Source of the DNA: Carboxylicivirga sediminis
GTDB taxonomy: Bacteria; Bacteroidota; Bacteroidia; Bacteroidales; Marinilabiliaceae
DNA: 64,000 nt
Assembly (NCBI RefSeq): GCF_018156225.1
Contig: NZ_JAGTAR010000012.1
Location: forward strand, 78,778 to 142,777
Reading direction: 5' to 3'
Position numbers and translations under genes: made by a program. Numbering within the stretch: the stretch's first letter is position 1; each line of letters opens with the position of its first letter. Shown piece after piece: positions 1-9,203 of this stretch. The notes under the pieces are model-generated. The model searched no databases. It was not told the origin of the DNA and saw nothing but the letters and a program-made list of their open reading frames with translations.

Positions 1-380
1 TTAATATCTTCTTCTGTCTGGCGGTTACTGGCTACCACAGGACTAAATGCGTTACCTACTTCGGCTCCATAAATGCTGGTATAAACAATTTTGCGGACAC
101 CATTTGCTTTAGCAGCTTCAATGACGTTACGGTGCTGTTGTATGCGTTTATCAGGCAGATCCATACCTGATACCAACAACACGGTTTCAACGTCGTTCAA
201 GGCTTCCATCAGCTCTTGTTTGTTATTATAATCACCTTTTCGTATTTCAACGCCCAATGGCTCAGCTCTGGCAGGTGTGCGGGCAATACCAATGACTTGT
301 TCAGCCCCTATCTCCTGTTTGAGTCGTTTTACAATGGACGATCCCAGGTTACCACTTGCTGTTGTTACTGCTATTTTCAT
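1..380 (-). CDS. NmrA-like / NAD(P)-binding reductase, 3' end cut by the window
   Basis: The reverse strand reads open from an ATG at 380 to the window edge, giving 126 residues. The N-terminus (MKIAVTTASGNLGSSIVKRL) is a Rossmann GxxGxxG-type dinucleotide-binding start with the Gly pattern of the atypical SDR/NmrA group. Further on there is a VETVLLVSG strand and a KIVYTSIYGAE strand, the positions where QorB/YtfG-type quinone reductases carry the end of the cofactor site. Family assignment is by pattern recognition; a quinone or NAD(P)H reductase role is inferred. The catalytic half lies outside the window, so the gene cannot be checked for completeness. Confidence 0.75.
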   Translation of the reverse strand, partial: MKIAVTTASGNLGSSIVKRLKQEIGAEQVIGIARTPARAEPLGVEIRKGDYNNKQELMEALNDVETVLLVSGMDLPDKRIQQHRNVIEAAKANGVRKIVYTSIYGAEVGNAFSPVVASNRQTEEDI

Positions 381-708
381 GCTCAATGCTTTTTATTGAA
401 GAGGCAATTTATACCAGTTTTCAATGCGGCAAAAGGTCAAGTTACGCCAAAATATGGTAAAAATGGAACTCCTGTTGTTGAATTCATAGCCTTCAAACTA
501 GTATAACTTTGCTATGAGGTCAGGCTTATCTGTCTGCTGGCTATATCAAAGTATCTGTTGACAGTTAACGCAGAAAAGTAAAACCACCTCATTCATTTTT
601 TATGTATAATAATGATGGGCATTACTATTTTTTTTCTATCTTACAATTGTCTTATTCGAAGCCATAAAATGCAGGGTCAATTATTATTCACTTCAAAAAT
701 TGACAATT
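381..708. other. intergenic region, no gene seen
   Basis: This 328-nt stretch separates the start codons of the divergent reductase gene and exbD. A short forward frame ending at 506 runs out of the antisense of the reductase and has no recognisable protein features, so I do not call it. The AT-rich segment just upstream of 709 presumably holds the exbD promoter, but no clean TAnnTTTG element was found. Confidence 0.4.
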
Positions 709-1284
709 ATGGCACGACGAGAATCACAGGAAGTTAATGCTGGCTCAATGGCCGACATTGCATTTTTACTACTCATCTTTTTTTTGGTAACCACCACCAT
801 GGATTCTGATAAGGGACTTGGCACTATTTTACCGCCCTATGAAGAAGAACCACCCATTGATAATAAAGCAAAGAACGAACGAAATGTATTTGAAATACTG
901 GTGAATGCCAATAACCAACTGATGGTAGAAAAACAGGAAATGGATATTGCCCATCTGACTGAAGCCACTAAGGAGTTTATACTGAATCCTCATAACCTGC
1001 CTGAACTATCAGATAAGGAGACAAGGAAAATTACACTGCTGGGGCAACGCCAGGTGAGCAAGGGTGTTATCTCATTACAAACAGCCAACGACACCAAATA
1101 CCAGGTTTACCTGACTGTGCAGAATGAACTGCTCAGGGCATTTAACGAGATGCGCAACGATTTTGCTATTCGTACCTTTGGCAAAGAATATAACGATTTG
1201 GATAAGAATGAAAAAGATGCTGTCAGAGAGTCGATCCCTAAACTTATTTCAGAAGCTGAACCGGTTAAGATCGCCGCCAATTAA
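709..1284 (+). CDS. ExbD/TolR family energy-transducing protein
   Basis: This is a 191-residue inner-membrane protein of the ExbD/TolR family, which together with ExbB/TolQ uses the proton gradient to energise TonB. The N-terminus has the usual layout: a short basic cytoplasmic tail, then one membrane helix with the family Asp (MADIAFLLLIFFLVTT, Asp16), then a long periplasmic domain. The start at ATG 709 is preferred over an in-frame TTG at 700, because the protein then begins MARRESQ as usual for the second ExbD of Bacteroidota. In this phylum exbB and two exbD genes normally form one operon; here there is no exbB or partner exbD beside it, so it must work with subunits encoded elsewhere. 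Confident for family, unsure of which transport system it serves. Confidence 0.88.
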   Translation: MARRESQEVNAGSMADIAFLLLIFFLVTTTMDSDKGLGTILPPYEEEPPIDNKAKNERNVFEILVNANNQLMVEKQEMDIAHLTEATKEFILNPHNLPELSDKETRKITLLGQRQVSKGVISLQTANDTKYQVYLTVQNELLRAFNEMRNDFAIRTFGKEYNDLDKNEKDAVRESIPKLISEAEPVKIAAN

Positions 1285-1440
1285 GCCTCTGATGCATAGT
1301 TGCAATGCAAGCAATTTTGAAAACAGCCTTGACCTATTTAGCCATAAGACAAATAAGTTATGTGAGTTTGTACAGAGCGTCATCATACCTTATTGAACTG
1401 GCTTGTTTAATTCGAACAATTGAATTAACCCCTTAAAATG

Positions 1441-1480
1441 AAAATACTCCTTCTAACAATGCCTTTTGAAGGAGTATTTT
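1441..1480. terminator. bidirectional hairpin terminator between exbD and GH88 genes
   Basis: A perfect 13-bp stem (AAAATACTCCTTC at 1441-1453 with GAAGGAGTATTTT at 1468-1480) encloses a 14-nt loop. A/T runs on both ends make it a candidate terminator for both converging genes, most clearly for exbD. Confidence 0.75.
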
Positions 1481-1512
1481 CGCATTATAAGTTATTAATA
1501 AATGCCTATGCC

Positions 1513-2772
1513 CTATTTATTGAGTTGCTTAAAGCGAAGCAGAGCTTCCAGAAAATAATAGTCAGCATAATTTAGTGGCACATCCACTTCCGAGTTGGCA
1601 GCCAAGTATCCCACACTGTGTTCCAATATAAAATAGGGATTGTTTACCGACCTGTAATGAGCCGACAGGTTCTGAAGCAGCTCTTTTGCAAACGCATAAT
1701 AGACATCACCCTTGTCGCTTACCTGGCTTAGCTCAAACAATGCCGAACAGGTAATGGCAGCAGCAGAAGCATCGCGGCTTGGCTCTTCCTGTTGTGGCAT
1801 CTCAGCCACCCACGAAGGTGCATAAGCGTCATCTTTAACATGGTAATCCCACAACGGCACCCTGTCATCGGGCAGATTTGGGTGGTTGATGATGTAGTCG
1901 GCAATGCTCTCGGCCTGCTTTAGGTATTTCTCGTCGCCTGTTGCACGGTGCGTTAAGGTGAAGCCATACAGCCCCCAGGCCTGCCCCCTGGCCCACGACG
2001 ACTCATGTGAATAGCCCTGATGGGTGTAACGTCCTCTTACTTCTCCCGTGATGGTATCGTAATCGAGCACGTGGTAACTGCTGTAGTCCTCTCTAAAATG
2101 ATTTTCAATGGTGGTATTGGCATGCTGAATAGCGATGTTGCGGTACTTATCGTTACCGGACAGCTCAGAAGCCTTAAATAATAATTCAAGATTCATCATG
2201 TTATCGATAATAACCGGATACTGCCACACATGACCATCGCGTGTTTTGCCACCTCCCCACGATTTGATGACTCCAGTCACCGGACTGAAGCGGGTTGACA
2301 ACGACTCCGCCGCATTGATCAATACCTGCTGATAGGCAGCATTGCCGGTCAATCGCAAAGCGTTTCCGTAACTGCAATTGATCATGAAACCTACATCGTG
2401 GTTTCCGGTGTAGTACTGTATTTTATCCAGCCATTCGGTGGTTCGGGAGGCCTCTTGTTGCCAGCGTACGTCGCCATTAAGCTCGTAGAGGTACCAAAGG
2501 CTGCCCGGGAAAAACCCGCTGGTCCAGTCATAAGGACCAACATAGACGATGGAACCATCTGTTTTAACAGAGCGCGGAAACTTCCTCACCACACTGTCTT
2601 CTTTCATTGCGTTTAAGGCTGCGTCCAGCTGCATCTGAGCAAATGCCACATTATCCTCAATAAATTTTTCTTTTGGACTGGTGCAGGCATTGGCTAAAAG
2701 CAAGAGTATTAGCAGCAAGCCCCCTGCGCCTAGATTCAGCATATCAAGCCTTTGATTTTCAGTTTTCTTCAT
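1513..2772 (-). CDS. GH88 unsaturated glucuronyl hydrolase, lipoprotein
   Basis: This is a 419-residue enzyme of glycoside hydrolase family 88. These enzymes remove the delta-4,5-unsaturated uronic acid that polysaccharide lyases leave on oligosaccharide ends. A signal peptide ends in a lipobox (LANAC, Cys30), so the protein is probably a lipoprotein facing the periplasm or cell surface. Two Asp residues fit the catalytic pair of the family: Asp126 (NHDVGF) and Asp190 (VIIDNMMN), spaced as in characterised unsaturated glucuronyl hydrolases. The segment HESSWARGQAWGLYGF is also typical. Its ATG overlaps the stop of the upstream BNR_4 gene by 14 nt, so the two are translationally coupled. Length is normal. 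GH88 rather than GH105 is my reading and the exact glycan is not visible. Confidence 0.88.
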   Translation of the reverse strand: MKKTENQRLDMLNLGAGGLLLILLLLANACTSPKEKFIEDNVAFAQMQLDAALNAMKEDSVVRKFPRSVKTDGSIVYVGPYDWTSGFFPGSLWYLYELNGDVRWQQEASRTTEWLDKIQYYTGNHDVGFMINCSYGNALRLTGNAAYQQVLINAAESLSTRFSPVTGVIKSWGGGKTRDGHVWQYPVIIDNMMNLELLFKASELSGNDKYRNIAIQHANTTIENHFREDYSSYHVLDYDTITGEVRGRYTHQGYSHESSWARGQAWGLYGFTLTHRATGDEKYLKQAESIADYIINHPNLPDDRVPLWDYHVKDDAYAPSWVAEMPQQEEPSRDASAAAITCSALFELSQVSDKGDVYYAFAKELLQNLSAHYRSVNNPYFILEHSVGYLAANSEVDVPLNYADYYFLEALLRFKQLNK

Positions 2773-4255
2773 CGATAAGGTAATTTATGCGTGTTTTATA
2801 ATCGGTATAATGTCTGTATTTCTTATTGACCATCCAGAGAACAACTGCAGGATCATCCGGTTTCATGTTTTTAGGTACAAGCGGGCGCACATTGTCATAC
2901 TTTGAATTCTGGGTAATGGCCGTGTTTTTCCAGGTCTTTCCCATATCGCTTGTTACCCATTTCTCAATCTCGAATGTGCCTTCCACATCGCGCGACAAGT
3001 AAACGATTCCGGGCTTTAGCGGATGAAGTGACATACCTGCTGAATAGTGCGGTTCGGGTTCCACCTGGCCTTTGGGTGTTTGAGGAAACCATTTGCCAGC
3101 ATGGCACATCCGGTTATCAATCCATTGACTACCATCAAAAACGGTATAATGATAGAAGTGAGCCGTTTCCTCGGGGTAACGAGCATATAAAATCACCGGG
3201 TGGCCCTCGCTATTCACAATCAGGTCGTATATCCAGGCTCTGCCGTTCTCTTTGGTGGCTTTGTAAACCAGGGTAGCCTCCTCAGGTTCAAAAGGAATGT
3301 TGTCCATATCGCAAATCAGAGTTCCATCGGCTCGCCAGAAAGCCCCCTTTTCGTAGCAGGCATAATACACCGAGTTGAGTGACTCATTACGTGGATGTCC
3401 ATCGGTAAACAAGATATGTATTTTTGATTGACCATCGGAGTGGTAGCACACATAGGGACGGTTGTTACTATCAAAGGGGATATTGGTAATGAACACTTTA
3501 CTCTTGGCAAAAGTCTGCCCGTCATCATCCGACCAGGTGATATTGGGCTTATAACCAGTCCAGCGGCCAAAACAGTATATACGGTTATTCTCCTCTTCCA
3601 ATCGGAAAGGATTAGCATAGGTCACTCGCCGGTTGGGGTAGCGTTCCAGTTCTTCTGCATCGTAAATATCATGCTCCATGGCTGGCCCAAATTGCAGCGT
3701 CTCAACCGGATCGAGTGTTTTATTGATGCGCACTTTGTGATCGAAATGCTTTGAATAGGCCATCATCACCTCATGATTGGATAATTCTACAAAACCCGGA
3801 TTGGCATGATCATCTTTGTCAAGCTTAGCGACCACCCTTTGTACCTTCACCTCCTTGCTGTCGTACTTGAGTACCCCGGCTTCCAAATCGCCTTTACTCG
3901 TGATCCAACCTGTGATGATTTCCTGATTCTCATTATTAAGATAGATGGCCCTTGGCCCTGAGAACCAACACCATGCACCATCGGCTGTAAGTCGTTTTAT
4001 TTCTTTGTTGTTTGTTAATGTAGCGCTATCCTTCTTTTTGCTCGTGTTGTCAGCTCTGCTTCTGATTTCATTAGCCTGTTGGTTTGATGATTCAAAAACG
4101 GCGGACTTTGCTATGCTAAAAGACGGCACTAAAGTCATCAGCATAAGCCCCAGACAGCTCCTCTTCAGAATGGACTGAAAGCCTCTTGGATAGTTAGCAC
4201 TCCGCTTCGACTGGTCATAAAGTGTCACCGACACATACTTGTTACTTGCTGACAT
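2759..4255 (-). CDS. BNR_4 beta-propeller protein, candidate uronate polysaccharide lyase
   Basis: This 498-residue protein matches the BNR_4 repeat family: Asp-box-like blades (ITWSDDDGQTF, VTSDMGKTW) and the conserved stretch DDHANPG around His150. BNR_4 folds include the ulvan lyase families PL24 and PL25 (established), but many members have no known activity. The N-terminus carries about 30 residues before a hydrophobic signal segment (LGLMLMTLVPSFSIAKSA), so the true start may lie a little downstream. It is the first gene of a two-gene unit with a GH88 hydrolase, which works on lyase products. That pairing makes a lyase role attractive. It remains inference, since the catalytic His/Tyr/Arg set was not verified against a structure. 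Confidence 0.75.
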   Translation of the reverse strand: MSASNKYVSVTLYDQSKRSANYPRGFQSILKRSCLGLMLMTLVPSFSIAKSAVFESSNQQANEIRSRADNTSKKKDSATLTNNKEIKRLTADGAWCWFSGPRAIYLNNENQEIITGWITSKGDLEAGVLKYDSKEVKVQRVVAKLDKDDHANPGFVELSNHEVMMAYSKHFDHKVRINKTLDPVETLQFGPAMEHDIYDAEELERYPNRRVTYANPFRLEEENNRIYCFGRWTGYKPNITWSDDDGQTFAKSKVFITNIPFDSNNRPYVCYHSDGQSKIHILFTDGHPRNESLNSVYYACYEKGAFWRADGTLICDMDNIPFEPEEATLVYKATKENGRAWIYDLIVNSEGHPVILYARYPEETAHFYHYTVFDGSQWIDNRMCHAGKWFPQTPKGQVEPEPHYSAGMSLHPLKPGIVYLSRDVEGTFEIEKWVTSDMGKTWKNTAITQNSKYDNVRPLVPKNMKPDDPAVVLWMVNKKYRHYTDYKTRINYLIDEEN

Positions 4256-4694
4256 AAAAACTAGTGGTTAATTTCATTTAAATAGTTACCTAAAACATCT
4301 TTAATAGACCTTGCACGGTAGCCCTTACACCTTGTTAATAAACTCAACACCACAAATGCAATCAATTTGAATCTGCATACCAATAAGTGAAATATTCCTG
4401 GGGTTAAAACTCCGTACTATACGGTATCAGGTGTGAATTTCAATATTATAAATTTAATGGCGTTTTACCAATCAACCTGTGCTTTAACTTTAACTACTAG
4501 GATGAATTGCCTGCTAACATCTTCCTCTGTGGAAAGTACCTATAGGCGAAAGAGAAAGATTTCCAGAAATATATGTATTCAATAATTAACACTGCGTCTT
4601 TGCATTTCTATGAGGCAAAAAAGGAGCAAGCACGAATGCTTACTCCTTTCTCCTCAATCATCACGTTTCAAATATCACCTTTTAGAAACATGCA
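4256..4694. other. intergenic region upstream of the BNR_4-GH88 unit
   Basis: No gene is visible in these 439 nt. The right end holds the terminator of the M16 gene. A perfect 5-bp inverted repeat (CCGTA CTA TACGG, 4412-4424) lies about 160 nt upstream of the BNR_4 start and might be an operator or a leader hairpin. No regulator gene is adjacent. Confidence 0.35.
4616..4649 (-). terminator. intrinsic terminator of the thioredoxin-M16 unit
   Basis: A 13-bp stem with one mismatch (4620-4632 with 4637-4649) closes a CGAA loop, and on the reverse strand it is followed by TTTTTT. It stands 46 nt beyond the stop of the M16 peptidase gene. Confidence 0.85.
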
Positions 4695-7502
4695 TTAATG
4701 CTCTGGTAAAAACATAATATCCAGCACATCCGCATTTTTAAGGAATTTTTTTGCGGCCTTGCTAATGTCTTTTGTAGTCACATTATTAATCACGTTTTCA
4801 AAGTACTCAGGCGACATTCTGTTCTCCCCCGATTCATAATACGTTTGTATAACTGACATCCAGTAGTTGTTATTTTTTAAAGCCTTGAAGCTATTCTTTT
4901 TCATGTTTAGCACCACCTTATCTAAATCTGATTGCAAAACCGTTTTTTGAACTGTTTTCAGTTCCTTATAAACCAATTTCTTTAGATAATCTGCCTTAGC
5001 CGGATCGCAGTCGAATTTTATCTCCAAACCAAGCTTCATCTCTGGAATTCGGGAGCCTGTTGGACGTACACTAACACCATAGGTTCCCCCTTCTTTTTCA
5101 CGAATATTTTCGGTATATCTTAGATTTAAAATAGACCCTAAAATGTTGTGGTATATAGTTGTCTCTCTCGAATAGTCGGCATTTGCTCTCATCGTCAAAT
5201 TAACAGTAGCTTTGGGCTCCTCCATAGGTAAATAGATACGGTGCTCATGCTTCCCTTTTGGAAAGAAATCGCCATGATCAATCCAATTTTCTGTATTACC
5301 AGTCGTATTGATTGACCCAATATACTCCTCAACCAAAGGCTTTATTATTTCAGCATCAACATCGCCAACGATGAAGAACGTAAAATCAGCTGCATTAGAC
5401 AATCGTTCGAAATAAATCTCCTGCATACGCTCATAATCAATCTGATCCAAAAATGTTTTATCGAATTTTAAAACACGAGGATTTCCATTGGCTGTTATAG
5501 TAGCCAGTGTATCGCGCATGATGGTTTTAGCTGTTCTAGTTTCGTTTTCAACATTGTAATAGTTGCGCTCCATGAGTTTATCAAAGGCCATACGATCAAA
5601 GCGAGGCTCTTCAAAACGCATGTAAACTAACTGAAACATGGTTTCTAAATCTTGAATCATTGCTTTCGCCGTAACCGATTCGTTGTAAGTACCCATTTTG
5701 TAACTACAGCCTGCTGTTTTACCGGCTGAAATTTTCTTCAATTGAATTGGGTCATGATTACCGATACCAAAGCCTGAAATAAAACCAGAAGCAGCTTTAA
5801 ATGATGGCAAGTCAGCAACCTCGTACATTGAATCTCCTCCCTTGCTTTTAGCATTTAATATTACCGAATTGGTGTTGTTATTAACTTGCTTAAAAATAAC
5901 CTTGGCTCCGTTTGAGAGTGTCCATTCTTCGGCATTGAATTCTTCTATGTTTTGCTCATTAACGATTTCTCCCGCTACAGGAGTCGTACTCATCAAATCA
6001 ACATCCAAATTTGATCCATCTTCATAGGGAGCAATCACACTCTTTTCCACTTTAGCAATAATCGCTTCCAACTGCTTTTGTGAGATAAAATCCACGCCTT
6101 GCTTATCGGGTGTTGTAATCACATATGACCGGTTTAAATCACTCAAGTATTTTGCCGCAACAGCAGACACCTCTTCCTTTGTAATCCCCGGAATGATTTC
6201 ATTAGCAAACTCATATTTGAATTTAGCGTCAGTAATGATAGCATCTTCCAAATAGGCCCTTTTTATTGCTTTACAGTATGAGTCTGAGTTAATACTTTTC
6301 CGTTTGTTATACCCATTTTTAATGGATACCAATGTATTCGTTTTTAAGCGTTCTAGTTCAGCTTCGGTAAATCCCTGTTGAATCACCCGCTGTAATTCAG
6401 TATAAGCAGCCTCAAATGCTTCAGACTCTTTCCCAACATTAGCTGTGACATACAAGTTAAAGGCTTTATAACCTCTCTCAAATACACCATAACTGGCACT
6501 GGCATTAATATATGGAGCCTTACCGCTTAGTAGTTGTTCTTTGTATCGCCCTTTCATTAAAGTATTAAAAAAGCTAATAACATATGAGTCACGCAAACCC
6601 TGAAGGGTATTATCAGCTACATCAGCATGCCTAATTTTCAGATTGATATTAACGTTTTTGTATTCTTTATCTGATACCTGAACATACATTGGCTCTTTGT
6701 TATCAGGAATAACGACATCTTTTCGTTCTTTAGGATTTTCAATGGCTGGGATGGCCGAAAATAGTTCAATTACGCGTTGCTCAACAGCTTCTACATCAAC
6801 ATCACCAACGATGGCAATCGCCTGTAAATCTGTACGATACCATTCATGATAGAAGGTCCTTAACTCCTCAGGATCAAATTTTTTGATTACATCCAGTTCA
6901 CCTATTACATCGCGATATGCATAAATACTACCATTAAAGATGGTTGGCGCAATTTTGTTCTGTGTACGAAAACCGGCTGTGCGTCGCGTGCGCCATTCTT
7001 CCGATATCACCCCTCTTTCAGCGTCAATCTCTGCTTCATCAAGCGATAGCTCATCGCACCAGTCGCGCAGAATAATGAGGCAAGAATCTACTAATTCCTT
7101 CCGTTTGCTTGGCACTCGACTTATGTTATACACTGTTTCGTTTTTCGTAGTGTAGGCATTTACATCCTTTCCAAATTTCACGCCGTTGCGTTCCAGCATA
7201 TCCAGCATCGATTTACCCGGAAAAGTTGTGGTTCCATTAAAGGCCATGTGCTCCAGAAAGTGCGCCAAACCATCTTGCTTATCCGTTTCAAGTACTGCCC
7301 CTACATTTTGATAGATGTAAAAACTAGCCATGCCTTTGGGATTCGGGTTACGCTTTAGGTAATAGCTTAATCCATTGGGTAAAACGCCTCTTTTTATGGT
7401 TGTATCAAAGGGAGCTGCTTGCGATAAATCGGTAAATTTCTGCGCATAGCCCCCTGAACTAATGAGAAATACTCCCAATAGCAGCGTAAATAACTTTTGC
7501 AT
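4695..7502 (-). CDS. M16 family zinc metallopeptidase (two-domain, secreted)
   Basis: This is a 935-residue M16 (pitrilysin/insulinase) peptidase. A signal peptide (MQKLFTLLLGVFLISSGGYA) directs it to the periplasm; this start at 7502 is preferred over a frame-extending ATG at 7595 that would put 31 residues in front of the signal. The inverted zinc motif HxxEH is present (HFLEH, His81-Glu84-His85), with the downstream Glu cluster (ERGVISEEW) that supplies the third ligand. A second, non-catalytic M16 half follows, ending with the GGTYGVSVRP segment typical of the C-terminal domain. M16 enzymes cut short unfolded peptides inside a closed chamber. The gene follows a thioredoxin-like gene with a 114-nt gap and no strong terminator, so both probably share the promoter at 9062-9092. 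Confidence 0.92.
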   Translation of the reverse strand: MQKLFTLLLGVFLISSGGYAQKFTDLSQAAPFDTTIKRGVLPNGLSYYLKRNPNPKGMASFYIYQNVGAVLETDKQDGLAHFLEHMAFNGTTTFPGKSMLDMLERNGVKFGKDVNAYTTKNETVYNISRVPSKRKELVDSCLIILRDWCDELSLDEAEIDAERGVISEEWRTRRTAGFRTQNKIAPTIFNGSIYAYRDVIGELDVIKKFDPEELRTFYHEWYRTDLQAIAIVGDVDVEAVEQRVIELFSAIPAIENPKERKDVVIPDNKEPMYVQVSDKEYKNVNINLKIRHADVADNTLQGLRDSYVISFFNTLMKGRYKEQLLSGKAPYINASASYGVFERGYKAFNLYVTANVGKESEAFEAAYTELQRVIQQGFTEAELERLKTNTLVSIKNGYNKRKSINSDSYCKAIKRAYLEDAIITDAKFKYEFANEIIPGITKEEVSAVAAKYLSDLNRSYVITTPDKQGVDFISQKQLEAIIAKVEKSVIAPYEDGSNLDVDLMSTTPVAGEIVNEQNIEEFNAEEWTLSNGAKVIFKQVNNNTNSVILNAKSKGGDSMYEVADLPSFKAASGFISGFGIGNHDPIQLKKISAGKTAGCSYKMGTYNESVTAKAMIQDLETMFQLVYMRFEEPRFDRMAFDKLMERNYYNVENETRTAKTIMRDTLATITANGNPRVLKFDKTFLDQIDYERMQEIYFERLSNAADFTFFIVGDVDAEIIKPLVEEYIGSINTTGNTENWIDHGDFFPKGKHEHRIYLPMEEPKATVNLTMRANADYSRETTIYHNILGSILNLRYTENIREKEGGTYGVSVRPTGSRIPEMKLGLEIKFDCDPAKADYLKKLVYKELKTVQKTVLQSDLDKVVLNMKKNSFKALKNNNYWMSVIQTYYESGENRMSPEYFENVINNVTTKDISKAAKKFLKNADVLDIMFLPEH

Positions 7503-7616
7503 ATTATAGTGTTTTTGAATATCAATTTTAAGGTTCAGCCAAAAATGCTGTATCAACCTTATGAGAAACCATGATTCGATTTTATAACTATACAAGAAGC
7601 AGCAGATTGTGCTGTT

Positions 7617-8990
7617 CTACTCCTCTTCATTCTCTGGCTTACCAAATACCACTTTGCCTTCTTTCATTAACTGCAACTGATATTCCAGATTAGACTTTTT
7701 CTTGTAATTAAAAGGCACATTCTTAATTGCTGCGTTTTTTAATAAAATTGCCTTATCGGCTTTGCCTTGCGCATATAGCACATCAGCCTCCAGATTATTA
7801 ACTTCCCAGCTATCGGGAATAAGCTTATAACAATACTTTATCCACTTCTTCAGGTGCTTATAATCAGCATTTGTTTCGCATCGAGACCAATACAAGCGAC
7901 TAACTTTAACGATATCACCAACATTGTCATTGGCTATCCTTCCTTGCTTCATTAGCTCACGCTTAAACTCAACATATGTACCTGTTTGGTCTTTACTAAA
8001 CTCCATATATTTGTTGTAAGCCTCAGCATCTTCTTGTTTGATCTGTTTTATTGATTTTTGGCTAATAATGTTATTCACGTAATCAATTGCAGCCTTTTTA
8101 TAGGCCTCATTATGATTGGCAATTCTTAAATACTCCATCTCATAAAAGCTTAACTCCCCGCTCTTAGCTGTTCCTAGATTTTTTTCTTTACAAAAGTCAA
8201 TGTAGCGTCTCATCATTTCAGGGTCTTGTGTACCATATGCCCTTTGGAGCGTCGTTCTGGCAAGGCTGGTATCGATCCTTTCTAAGCGTATTTTGTTCCC
8301 CTTAGAAGCAAAGGTTAAGTAATGCTCAATGTTGGCCGTCAAAACTTCTTCAGCTTTGCTTCCTAAGTAAATCCCACTGGCATTTTTCAACAAAATCTCA
8401 AGCATTTCTTCACTTGATTCGTCAACCGTTGTTTGCACCTTTAGCCAGGCATTTAACGCATTAATCGGATTCATTTTGTATTCTACCAACTTGTCATAGT
8501 AGCTTTTCAAGAAAGCTTCATCATCCAGTTTTTCAGAGAAGAGTTGCTTCATGTCTTCCAGTGTAAACTGATCCTTGGTTGCCTCAAGGGCCGATTTTCC
8601 AAACGGTATCATTCCACCGCCTTTGGTCATTGAGGAGCCGGTGCCTCGATAGATCAGATTGGAATCGCCATCGACAAATATCAAGGTTGGGTAACGATTC
8701 ACACCATACAGCTGCGCAGCGTGTTTACCTTCCCTTTCGGCATCGAGTTTGAGGCTAATAAAATTTGTATTGTAAAAGTCACCAATTTCGGGTTCCATAA
8801 ATGGTCCTTTTGCCAACTTTTTACAAGGTCCACACCAAGATGTGTAAAAGTCGATAAACAGAAGCTTATCCTGCTCTTTGGCTAATTGCAATGCCTCTTC
8901 AAAAGTGACGTACTTAAAGTCAATACCTTGCGAATATGCAAATCTTCCCAACAGGACAAACATCAGTAATAATAATTGTATTTTATTCAT
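7617..8990 (-). CDS. secreted thioredoxin-fold protein with C-terminal helical/TPR region
   Basis: This protein has 457 residues. A signal peptide (MNKIQLLLLMFVLLGRFAYS) is followed by a thioredoxin domain with an intact CGPC active site (SWCGPCKKL, Cys53/Cys56) and a cis-Pro loop (NRYPTLIF). About 300 further residues are mostly helical and end with a TPR-like hairpin (LEADVLYAQGKADKAILLK). It would act as a disulfide reductase or isomerase outside the cytoplasm. It is one of three paralogues in this locus sharing the same layout but well diverged. It lies just upstream of an M16 peptidase and has its own candidate ECF promoter. The specific partner is unknown. Confidence 0.85.
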   Translation of the reverse strand: MNKIQLLLLMFVLLGRFAYSQGIDFKYVTFEEALQLAKEQDKLLFIDFYTSWCGPCKKLAKGPFMEPEIGDFYNTNFISLKLDAEREGKHAAQLYGVNRYPTLIFVDGDSNLIYRGTGSSMTKGGGMIPFGKSALEATKDQFTLEDMKQLFSEKLDDEAFLKSYYDKLVEYKMNPINALNAWLKVQTTVDESSEEMLEILLKNASGIYLGSKAEEVLTANIEHYLTFASKGNKIRLERIDTSLARTTLQRAYGTQDPEMMRRYIDFCKEKNLGTAKSGELSFYEMEYLRIANHNEAYKKAAIDYVNNIISQKSIKQIKQEDAEAYNKYMEFSKDQTGTYVEFKRELMKQGRIANDNVGDIVKVSRLYWSRCETNADYKHLKKWIKYCYKLIPDSWEVNNLEADVLYAQGKADKAILLKNAAIKNVPFNYKKKSNLEYQLQLMKEGKVVFGKPENEEE

Positions 8991-9061
8991 TGAAATAGGG
9001 TAAACAAGTGAAACATATTATCGACTCGGGACCGAATGTGAATAGCCCGAGCCTTTTATTG

Positions 9062-9092
9062 AAAGACTTAAAAAAGCAACTGCAGGGTGACA
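9062..9092 (-). promoter_or_regulatory. candidate ECF-sigma promoter P4 (weaker copy)
   Basis: On the reverse strand TGTCACCC (9085-9092) is followed by a 14-nt spacer and TAAGTCTTT (9062-9070). The -35 box matches the three stronger copies at 7 of 8 positions and the -10 box at 6 of 9, with identical spacing. It sits between the terminator at 9099-9138 and the thioredoxin gene starting at 8990. Confidence 0.5.
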
Positions 9093-9098
9093 AGTGCC

Positions 9099-9138
9099 AA
9101 AAAAAACGCTCCAGATTTATAATTAATCAGGGAGCGTT
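9099..9138 (-). terminator. intrinsic terminator of the thioredoxin pair
   Basis: AACGCTCC (9105-9112) pairs with GGAGCGTT (9131-9138) across an 18-nt loop. On the reverse strand the stem is followed by TTTTTTTT. It lies about 65 nt after the stop of the gene at 9204. Confidence 0.8.
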
Positions 9139-9203
9139 CTATCTTTATCTGTTACTGCTCCAATGGCAGTCAAATTCTGAAATATGATATAGCATTATAA
9201 CAA

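Noticed and set aside
216..506. 96-residue forward frame at the left end
   Set aside because: It is mostly antisense to the NmrA-like gene, has no recognisable domain and no promoter or ribosome site of its own.
1124..1396. 90-residue forward frame overlapping exbD
   Set aside because: It is an out-of-frame shadow of exbD that runs into the terminator.
3316..3618. 100-residue frame inside the BNR_4 gene
   Set aside because: It lies fully inside a well-supported gene on the same strand in another frame.
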